Below, piece by piece: positions 6,222-15,700 of a stretch of DNA of 33,464 nt. Source of the DNA: a virus; IMG/VR virus record IMGVR_UViG_3300020469_000141, positions 1 to 33,464 of that record. One strand, given 5' to 3'. The translations under genes and the position numbers were made by a program. Positions within the stretch are counted from its first letter, which is position 1. Each line of letters begins with the position of its first letter. Under the pieces are notes generated by a model, which was not told where the DNA came from, searched no databases, and saw only the letters and a program-made list of their open reading frames with translations.

Positions 6222-6992
6222 ATGGCAAAAGGATTTAAGGTGGTTACCACTCCACCTAAAACAGATGGTACAACATCAGCAAAGACTGATGAATTTTCTA
6301 TTGAAGAAGCAAGAAAATTAGTAAAGGGTAAAACTTTTATATTTTGCTTGCCTGGTAGAAACGTTTCATATATCTACCTAAAGAACTTTGTGCAACTTGC
6401 ATTCGAGATTGTACAGAAGGGTGGTACACTACAAATATCACAAGACTATTCATCTATGGTGAACTTTGCCAGATGTAAGTGTCTAGGAGCAAATGTTCTC
6501 AGAGGTCCTGATCAGTTGCCATGGGATGGTAAATTGAAGTATGACTATCAGTTATGGATTGATAGTGACATCGTATTCGGTCTAGAGCAGTTCTATAGAC
6601 TTCTTTGGATGGATAAGGACATAGCGGGTGGTTGGTACGTTACAGAGGACGGACAGACTACATCCTGTGCACATTGGATGGAAGAAGAAGATTTCAAAGC
6701 AAATGGTGGTGTAATGAACCACGAGATGTTAGATGGTATACAAAAGAGAAGAAAACCATTCACATGTGACTATTCTGGATTTGGTTGGTTACTAATCAAG
6801 CACGGTGTATTTGAGAATAAAGAAATGAAGTATCCATGGTTTGCTCCACAGATGCAAGTCTTTGACTCAGGTGAAGTACAGGATATGTGCGGTGAGGATG
6901 TTTCATTCTGTTTAGATGCACAGAAAGCAGGATATGAAATATGGGTAGATCCTAAATGTAGAGTGGGTCACGAGAAGAATAGAATAATCTAA
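6222..6992 (+). CDS. Glycosyltransferase-like protein (GT-A / family 2 type)
   Basis: A 256-residue soluble protein. After a low-complexity N-terminus, a Rossmann-like domain begins at about residue 36 (TFIFCLPGRNVSYIYLKNF). The DxD-type motif is WIDSDIVF (D114 and D116), expected to bind metal and a nucleotide sugar. A later acidic motif and tail, GEDVSFCLDAQKAGYEIWVD followed by a GHEK segment, are typical of GT-A enzymes where the ED pair contributes the catalytic base. Similar genes are common near baseplate genes in T4-like cyanophages. Substrate unknown; it may act on host glycans or virion proteins. A late promoter motif lies just upstream, so late expression is likely. Confidence 0.75.
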   Translation: MAKGFKVVTTPPKTDGTTSAKTDEFSIEEARKLVKGKTFIFCLPGRNVSYIYLKNFVQLAFEIVQKGGTLQISQDYSSMVNFARCKCLGANVLRGPDQLPWDGKLKYDYQLWIDSDIVFGLEQFYRLLWMDKDIAGGWYVTEDGQTTSCAHWMEEEDFKANGGVMNHEMLDGIQKRRKPFTCDYSGFGWLLIKHGVFENKEMKYPWFAPQMQVFDSGEVQDMCGEDVSFCLDAQKAGYEIWVDPKCRVGHEKNRII

Positions 6993-7026
6993 TTCCTATA
7001 TACGTTGAAGCACACAAATATATGAG

Positions 7027-7188
7027 ATGGATGACAGATACGATATCTACGTTGACGGGGTACAAACTCACGAGAGTATAACTGAGTCGGAAATGGAAGA
7101 AGTGACTCAGGATTTGGCAGACGAATTTTACGAAAACGGATGGCCACACCCCAAAGATGTAGAAGTTAGATACCTAGGACATGAGTAG
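7027..7188 (+). CDS. Small acidic protein, YD(I/V)Y(V/L)D family
   Basis: A 53-residue protein beginning MDDRYDIYVDGVQTHESITE, with an acidic helical middle (EMEEVTQDLADEFYENG) and a C-terminal VEVRYLGHE strand. It resembles the small product at 3610-3777 and, as far as I recall, a set of tiny cyanophage proteins of unknown role. The frame ends in TAG, whose last base starts the stem of the terminator that follows. The Shine-Dalgarno is weak. It is the last gene before the structural cluster. Confidence 0.65.
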   Translation: MDDRYDIYVDGVQTHESITESEMEEVTQDLADEFYENGWPHPKDVEVRYLGHE

Positions 7189-7212
7189 GGTTCCGAGCGA
7201 ACCCTTTTTTTT
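7188..7212 (+). terminator. Rho-independent terminator ahead of gp25
   Basis: GGGTTC (7188-7193) pairs perfectly with GAACCC (7199-7204) around a 5-nt loop and is followed by eight T residues (7205-7212). It separates the accessory genes from the structural operon. Confidence 0.85.
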
Positions 7213-7218
7213 ATGCCA

Positions 7219-7233
7219 CTAAATAGATAAATA
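7219..7233 (+). promoter_or_regulatory. Late promoter motifs before the baseplate operon
   Basis: Two overlapping TATAAATA-like motifs, CTAAATAG (7219-7226) and GATAAATA (7226-7233), lie between the terminator and the gp25 start at 7262. The second has seven of eight bases of the T4 late consensus and gives a leader of roughly 20 nt. This is the likely start of the long structural transcript. Confidence 0.65.
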
Positions 7234-7261
7234 TACCGAGAACTCCTTCCACGACGGAATA

Positions 7262-7666
7262 GTGCCACTACAAAGAACATCAGAACCATTCAGAGATATA
7301 TCTTTGACATTCAAACGTCACCCTGTGACGAATGATATTATAATGCTAAAGAATGAAGATGCAATCAAACGTGCAGTGCAAAACCTTGTACGCACTCAGA
7401 TTGGAGAGCGATTTTTCAATACTAAATTAGGCACTAAAATTACTTCATCTCTATTTGAATTAGCAAATGATGATTATATTGAACCAATTCAAACTGAAAT
7501 AGAAATGGTGCTAACACAGTATGAACCAAGAGTACGTTTACAACAAGTGGTCGTAGAAAGTAAACCAGAACAAAATGCTTTGGATGTTTCTATACAATAC
7601 AAGATTGTAGGACTCAATTCACCATCGCAGAATGTCCAATTCATTTTAGAACCAACTAGGTTATAA
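7262..7666 (+). CDS. 25: Baseplate wedge protein gp25
   Basis: A 134-residue protein, matching T4 gp25 (132 residues). The start MPLQRTSEPFRDISLTFKRH, the segment AIKRAVQNLVRTQIGERFF, and the YEPRV motif are typical of the gp25/lysozyme-like baseplate family, which forms part of the conserved wedge core contacting gp6 and the sheath. The start codon is GTG; no in-frame ATG gives the usual N-terminus. The Shine-Dalgarno is weak (GACGGA). It is the first gene of the structural operon, behind late promoter motifs, and overlaps gp6 by one base (TAATG). Confidence 0.93.
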   Translation: MPLQRTSEPFRDISLTFKRHPVTNDIIMLKNEDAIKRAVQNLVRTQIGERFFNTKLGTKITSSLFELANDDYIEPIQTEIEMVLTQYEPRVRLQQVVVESKPEQNALDVSIQYKIVGLNSPSQNVQFILEPTRL

Positions 7667-9720
7667 TGGCACTACAGCAATTTACAAACTTAAACTTTGA
7701 AGATATAAAGTCATCCATAAAGGATTACCTTAGAGCAAATACTGACTTCAAAGATATGGATTTTGAAGGGTCTAACCTTTCTATCCTAATTGATATATTA
7801 GCGTACAACTCATATAGCACAGCATATAATACTAATATGGCAATCAATGAGACATTCATTGATAGTGCCACATTAAGAGAAAATGTAGTATCATTAGCAA
7901 GAAATATAGGTTATGTTCCAAGATCTAAAAGAGCAGCGAGAGCAACTGTCAATTACAGTTTATCAGGCATAACATCTTCAACAAAACAGGTAACAATTCA
8001 ACCAGGCGTAGTTGCTAATGGATCTGTATCAAATATAAATTATGTCTTCTCATTACCTGAGTCTGTGACTTTCAATGCCTTCAATGGAGCATCTAGAGGT
8101 GTGATGGTAATATATCAAGGTCAATATATTACTAATTCGTATGTTGTAGATAATAACAATCCTAGCGAAAGATATGTCTTACCTAATGATAGTATAGACA
8201 CTTCTACAATTAGTGTAAAAATAAGGAATAGTATTTCTGATAATACAACAACAAATTATGAGTTGGTAGATAACATTATAGGAGTTACATCAACATCTAA
8301 TATCTACTTATTACAAGAGACAACAGATGAGAAATACGAACTATTATTTGGTGATGATGTATTCGGTAAAAAGTTAGAGTCAGGAAATATAATTGATATT
8401 AGTTACATAAAGACTAATGGTAAAGCAGGAAATGGTGTAGAAAGTTTTAGTTTTGCTGGTCTCATAAAAGATGAAGACGGTGCTGATGAAACAGACTTTA
8501 GGATGTTCCTTTCTGCTAATGAAAAATCCTCTAATGGTGATGAGATAGAACCAGTAGAGTCTGTCAAATACTATGCTCCACGTTTATATGCAGCACAGCA
8601 TAGAGCAGTGACTGCTAATGACTATGAAGCAATAATTCCATCAATATATCCAAATATAGAATCTGTGAGTGCCTATGGTGGTGAAGATCTTGATCCTCCA
8701 CAGTTTGGTAGAGTATTCATAGCAGCAAAACCAAAGAATGGTTCGTTCTTGTCAGAACTAACTAAAAAGCAATTACTTACGTCACTAAAAAATTACTCCA
8801 TAGCAGGAATAGTTCCATCATTTGTGGATCTAAAATTCTTGTATGTGGAGATTGATTCATATATTTACTACAACTCAAACTTTGTAGGTGATCCTGATAA
8901 TCTAAAAACAGATGTAATAACTTCATTATCACAATATGCATCAGACACTGAACTCAATAAGTTTGGTGGTAGATTCGCTTATAGTAAAGTATTGTCAGTC
9001 ATAGACAATGTAGATGGTTCTATAACTTCTAACATAACTCTAGTGAAGATGCGAAGGAATATCAATACTAAGATAAACCAATTCGCACAATATGAATTAT
9101 GTTTCTTAAATCAGGTGTATGCACCAAATGAGAAGTATAATATTCACTCAACTGGATTCACTGTATCTGATGTGGTTGGTACTTGTTACTTTAGTGATAT
9201 AAAGACAGATGAGGACTCAGGAACACTATTCATGTTCCAGATTCTAAATGATGAAAGTATCAAGGTCATATCAAATAACTTTGGACGTATTGATTATAAG
9301 AAGGGTGAAATAGTATTAGACACAGTAAACATCGTATCTACAATAGAAGATGATGATGTTATTGAGGTCGAAGCGATACCTCAGTCTAATGATGTACTTG
9401 CTAAAAATGAATTGTTTTTACAGTTCGATATATCAAAAAGTGATTTTTACACAAGAGTGGATAGTATCTCTACTGGTGCTAATACATCAGGTTCTAGATA
9501 TCTTCCAGAATCAAGTTACTTTGGAGGTAAGAAGGTAAGAGGAGCAATCATCACAAGCACCACTACAGAAACTACTTTAGTGGGATATGTGAATGGACAA
9601 CCATATTATGGAGAATTCCATGTTATGGCTGGTGGAAACAGGATGACAGGTGCAACACACACAGTTGCAAGTAAGCAGATTACTGAAACAGCACAGACAA
9701 TTAGCAATAGCGGATACTAA
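7666..9720 (+). CDS. 6: Baseplate wedge protein gp6 (baseplate J-like)
   Basis: A 684-residue protein, close in length to T4 gp6 (660). The N-terminus MALQQFTNLNFEDIKSSIKD, then SNLSILIDILAYNSYSTAYN and SATLRENVVSLARNIGYVPR, are strongly typical of cyanophage gp6 and of the baseplate J family. gp6 dimers link wedges into the inner baseplate ring and change shape during sheath contraction. The middle (AVTANDYEAIIPSIYPNIES) matches the central baseplate J region. It follows gp25 and is coupled to the next gene by a TAATG overlap. Confidence 0.93.
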   Translation: MALQQFTNLNFEDIKSSIKDYLRANTDFKDMDFEGSNLSILIDILAYNSYSTAYNTNMAINETFIDSATLRENVVSLARNIGYVPRSKRAARATVNYSLSGITSSTKQVTIQPGVVANGSVSNINYVFSLPESVTFNAFNGASRGVMVIYQGQYITNSYVVDNNNPSERYVLPNDSIDTSTISVKIRNSISDNTTTNYELVDNIIGVTSTSNIYLLQETTDEKYELLFGDDVFGKKLESGNIIDISYIKTNGKAGNGVESFSFAGLIKDEDGADETDFRMFLSANEKSSNGDEIEPVESVKYYAPRLYAAQHRAVTANDYEAIIPSIYPNIESVSAYGGEDLDPPQFGRVFIAAKPKNGSFLSELTKKQLLTSLKNYSIAGIVPSFVDLKFLYVEIDSYIYYNSNFVGDPDNLKTDVITSLSQYASDTELNKFGGRFAYSKVLSVIDNVDGSITSNITLVKMRRNINTKINQFAQYELCFLNQVYAPNEKYNIHSTGFTVSDVVGTCYFSDIKTDEDSGTLFMFQILNDESIKVISNNFGRIDYKKGEIVLDTVNIVSTIEDDDVIEVEAIPQSNDVLAKNELFLQFDISKSDFYTRVDSISTGANTSGSRYLPESSYFGGKKVRGAIITSTTTETTLVGYVNGQPYYGEFHVMAGGNRMTGATHTVASKQITETAQTISNSGY

Positions 9721-12700
9721 TGATAGAAACCTCGTTATCAAGAGTCAAAATCAATGAAGTAGTTCAGAGTCAAGTACCTGAATTCATTGATGCCGATAAT
9801 CCTAACTTCGGCAATTTCTTAAAACAATATTATCTCTCTCAGGAATTTCAAGGGGGATCTGTTGATATTGCTGAAAATTTAGTAGATTATAAAAGTCTAG
9901 ATTTTCTAAACAATAGAAACCTAATCGGATTCACCTCACTATCTCAATATTTGAGGGGTAAGCAAGATACGATATATGTTGACTCTACAGATGGTTGGCC
10001 AACCTCTTATGGTTTGATAAAGATTGATGATGAAATTATTACGTACACAGGAATAGGAACAACATCATTTACAGGATGTATAAGAGGATTCAGTGGTATA
10101 GAGAATAATAAGAAAACTAATAAACCAGAATATCTAACATTTACAAAAACAGGTATAGGTACACATGAGAATAATTCACGTGTACAAAATCTTAGCAGTG
10201 TATTTTTACAAAATTTCTATAAGAAACTAAAAACACAGGTGCTACCTGGTTTTACTGAGAGAAGTTTACATGGAAAGGTTTCTAAGAGTAATTTTATAAG
10301 ACAAGCAAAAGACTTCTATCGTACGAAAGGAACAGAAGAAGCATTTGAGATATTATTTGGTGCACTGTATGGTGAAAAGGTTGAGATGATTCAACCAGCA
10401 AAGTTTTTAATCAAACCATCAGATGCAGATTATATCAGGACAGAAACTATAATTGCAAAACAGGTTACAGGTGATGCTCAGTCATTATCTGGTCAAACAT
10501 TGTTTCAGAACACTAATCCACAGACAAGTGGGTCGATATACAATGTAGGTAGTAGTATAATTAATGGTGAAACATATTATAGTTTCGCTATATCTGAAGG
10601 AACAACCTTTGGAAAATTTGTCCAAAAGAATAAAACTTATGTTACATCAAGTACTCCATCTGGATCTAGTGTTATTAATGTTGATAGTACTGTGGGTTTC
10701 AGCACCGCAGGTCAACTCTATATTGGGAACGTTTCTTACTCGTATACAGGGAAGAACTACACGCAGTTCACGGGTATAACATCTACAGCGAGTATAGGAT
10801 TAGGTTCTACAATTACACAAGGAACTAATGCTTATGCATACAATAACGACTCTTTAGTACAGGTTGAGATAGTAGGATCTCTTACTAAATTCAACGGTTC
10901 TGCTCTAAATCAAGTAGAAGATAGTTCTATAAATGTAAAGACTGTTGGAAAGGAACATGATAGTCTAAGATGGTCAAGTTGGATTCATAACGTATCCCCA
11001 AAATACAACGTAGTAACTTTCAGAGCATTATCCTCATCAAGTTATGAGTTGACTCTAAATGCAGAGCATTCATTGTACTTTGGTGATGAGATAGAGATAG
11101 TAGATATAGATGATGTAATCCTAAATGGAACAGTTGTAGCACTATTGTCTGATACTAGAGTATCTGTAACATGTGGAACGCTATCTGAATTCAAAGAATA
11201 TTTTGTAAGAAGAAAAATAAAGACTAATCTTGGTGCTTCTGCTGATATACAGAACAGTTACTCTGACTCTTTAGATAATGTATTTGTTGCCTCCAACTCT
11301 CTACCTCACTGGACAATCAATCCACAGAAAAGAATAAGATTATTTGATACTGTCAATGAATCCTTAGGCACAACAATCAATATTGCAGATCACAATTACT
11401 ATGATGGTGATCTTGTTACTTATACAGTATCTTTAGGAAATAAACTCACCAATCTTACAGTGGGTGAGTCATATTATATAAAGAGACTTACTCCAAATAG
11501 TATTGCTCTTGCATATACTCCTGAGAATATTAGAAGTGCAAAGTACATAACTGCATTTACATCTACAGATCTAGCATCTATCTCAATCCATAATCTTACA
11601 CCAAACATTTTTTATGGTACTGAAATAGGAGCTCAGAAACTATTACGTAAATTCTCTAAACCAGAATATGCTGATGACCATGAGAAGACTAAACAGGGTG
11701 GGGTAGGTTTATTTGCTAATGGTGTAGAGATATATTCATATAAGGCAACAGACACTGTAAACTTTGGAACACTAGAAAGTGTTGATGTTCTTAACACTGG
11801 TGGAGATTATGATGTTATAAACCCTCCTAGTCTATCTGTATCACAGGTAGGACATTCTGGGGTCGGAGCATCTGTCATAGCACAAATGAAAGGAGAACTT
11901 ACTGATGTTCTTGTAGAGACACCAGGTTTAGATTATTTGGAGACTCCATCAGTATCAATCGTAGGTGGAAACAATAAAGATGCAGTTGTAAAAGCAGTTA
12001 TGAAAATTGCTCCAATCACATTGGAGTTTGATAGCACCTCACAAGGTGGTATTGTAAATACTGCGACTGATAGATTTGTATTCTCAGACCCTCATGGTTT
12101 TGTGGATACAGAAGAGGTTATATACACCACTAATAGTAGTACACCTATAGGTATAGGCACCACACCTGGTACATTAGTTGATACATCTCCGTACTTTGTT
12201 GTAAAAATCAACGACCACGAATTCTTCCTATCAGAGTCAAAAAATGAAGCATTGCTTGGTATAGGAACTATTCCCATATCACAGAATGGTGGTGGATTGC
12301 ATCAATTAAAAACAACTCGTAGAAGACTTACCGTAGATAAAATTGGTATAGAAAATTCTGGTGCATTTTACAATAGAAGACTGGAGACCATATCAGGTAT
12401 AAACACTTATATCGATCATATCAATATTGATAGACATGGTTTTGAATCAGGAGAGAAGATAAAGTACTCCTCATCTATAGGAGCTGCTGCTGGTCTAACC
12501 AATAACTCAGAATATTATGTTATAAAGATTGATGCAAACTCTTTCAGGTTATCAACATTACAGGATCTCTCAGATCATGTTGATGTAACATCTACAGGTA
12601 GTGGTGTACATACATTCCAAGATCCTCCCATCAATATTGTTATCAACGGTAGACAAGGAATCAGTACATTTAATGCTACAGCACAACCATTGATACGTGG

Positions 12701-15700
12701 TGAAATTATAGGAGCACATGTCAACAATAAAGGAACTGATTTTGGATCTAAAGTTATAAACGATGACTTCAAACCAGATGTTACAGCAGTCACAGGTGAC
12801 AAGGCATTCTTACAACCATTCATTATCAATGGTAAGATAGATCAAATTATAATCAAGTCAGGCGGTGAGAACTTTGTTAGTATTCCTGATATTATTATTA
12901 CTGGTGATGGTGTAGGAGCAAAAGGAAAAGCAGTTGTGTCTGGTGGTAAGATAATTGCAATCAATATGATTGAGAAGGGTGCAAACTATACACAGACAGC
13001 AACAACTGTAAAGGCAGAAACACCTGGTGATGGTGCTATATTGTCATCTAACGTAAAAGAGTGGACAGTCAATCAGGTAGAGAGATATGCTAAGATAAAT
13101 GACGTCATGCCTGATGATGGATTTTATGAGGTTCAACGTGACTCTGAGTTAGGTAATCCATATGTAAATTATTATGTTCCACGTAATCTAAGAACATACT
13201 TAGGTGATAATGGTAGCGACCACTCTCCTATATTAGGTTGGGCATATGATGGTAATCCAATCTACGGTCCTCACGTTTATAAGGAATCTGATGGTGGTGG
13301 TGGATTAGATTACATCAAGTCATCTTATGATAAGTTGACTGGTGAAAGAACTAACGGACCTTCTATTGCAGAATATCCTTCTGGATTCTTTGTAGAAGAT
13401 TTTACATACACACCTGGTAAAGGAGATCTAGATGAACACAATGGTAGATTTGGTGTAACACCAGACTATCCAAATGGAGTATATGCATACTTTACAACTG
13501 TTCAACCATCTCAAGTTGCTAATGCTGGCAACCCATTCAACCGTGCTAGAGTCCCAGTATTCCCATATGTAGTGGGTGACTCATACAAATCTAAAGTTGA
13601 ACCACTAAATCTAGGATATGATTTTGATCAAGATGTAGATCCTGTATCATACGGTTTAGTTAGAAACGTCAAACCTTACAATATCAATGATTATGAGTTT
13701 ATCTCAAATTCTCAGAAGAACACAAAACTCGCTTCCAAAATCATACGTGCAAGCAGTGGTAGTGTTAGTGGAATTGATCTTATCGATGGCGGTAGCGAGT
13801 ATCGTGTTGGTGACGCTCTACTATTTGATAATGAAAGAACCGATGGATTTGGTGCAATTGGATCTGTTCTCAAGATTTATGGACCACAACTCAATAATAT
13901 CACGACAACAGTACAACGGTTACCAGACACAACTTTTATATACTCTCCTGGACAGATTACAGGTATAACGACTGTACCTCATGGATTCCTAACTGGAACA
14001 GATGTAAACATAAGAAATGTATCTGGAACCGAGCATGATGTAATACAGGGTATGCATAGAATTACAGTTCCTAGAGTATTCTCAGGAATTGCAAGTGCTA
14101 TAGAAACATTAGGTGGTGGTGGCAACTCAGGTCTTACTACCAGCATCAAACTTGTTGATGATGTAAACAAATTCCAAGTAAATGATATTATCAGAATTGA
14201 TCATGAAGAGTTGAAGATATTTGGTATTGACAAATTACAGAATGAGATAGATTGTCTAAGAATACAAAATGGAACTGCTGGTACAGGACATACTGTATTC
14301 AGTAAAGTTGAGAAGTTAGTAAATGAATTTACATTCCCACTTTCAGGTTGTCCAGAAACTCCCGTAGATTATACAGTTTACTTTGATGCACCGAATGTAG
14401 TTGGTGCAGGACTCTCTGCTGGTGCTGGTATAGGGCATACTATAACAACATTAGACTTTGGTACTCGTAAGATACCAACACAAACAATCTTCTTACCAAG
14501 ACATAGTATTCAGCATGGTGAGAAACTTTCATACTCACCTGGTGCTGGTACAACTCTTACATATCAAGCACCTGGTGTTGGTACTGCATCTGGTTGGACT
14601 GCACCCCTACCATCAGAAGTATATGGATATGTAATAGATCAAAACTTAGTGGGTATCGTAACAACTGTTGCTGGAATTAGATCATCCTCAGAAAGAGTCT
14701 TCTTCTATCCAGACCAGACTGGTATTGGTAACACACACTTCTTCCAAACTGTCAGAGGACAAATCACAGGTGATATAGACATTGTCAAGGTTACTGCTAC
14801 AACTAACGAAGAGCATACCTTGAGACCCCTTGATATCATTGACTTATCAGTGGTCTCTACTGGCACAAGTTCTCTTGCTATGTCTTATAATTCTGCTACT
14901 AGATTTGTAAGTATAGGTTCATCTATCAACCCACTTATAAAGGTTAGAGAAGGTGACTTGTTAGAATTTGATGTTTCTGATGCTTCACTACAGAATACTA
15001 AATTAGAGTTCTACAAAGATCAAGATTTCAAGAAGCAATTTGTAGGATCTGGTGTTTCTACTATGGAGATTACATATACAGCAGCACATGGTGAAGCTGG
15101 TGGTAAAGCATCTATAAGATTTACACCACAAGCACCTAATGTTGTATATTACAAACTAGCATCTCAGGACATATCAAAAGTTATTGAGACTAATCAAGAT
15201 ATTGATGATTTCACTAAGATAATTGTTATACCTAGTGAGTTTACTGGTAAGGGTACAATCAGCTCAGTGACCAGCAACTCCTTTGATTACTTTATAGATC
15301 AAGAAGCAGAAAGAGTAGGTTATACTACTAACACTGCTGTGATGTCATATACAACTAATTCACAGAATGATCATGGTCCTATAGCACAAGTGCAACTTGT
15401 GTCTGGTGGTGTAGGGTTCAAAGATATACCTCAAGTTTCAGTAGCGAGTACAACTGGTAAGTCAGCACTTGTAGAAGCAAGGGGAAATGATATTGGTAGA
15501 CTTGATGAAGTCAAACTTTTAGACATTGGTTTTGATTATCCTTCTGATAAGACATTGAAACCACAGGCAGCAATGCCACAGGTTGTATTCTTAAAAGATA
15601 ACTTCTCAGTTGACACTGTAGCAATTACATCTACAGGTGGTAAGTATCTAACTGCACCTGACCTTGTTCTATTCAATACTAAAACAAAACAAGAAAATAG

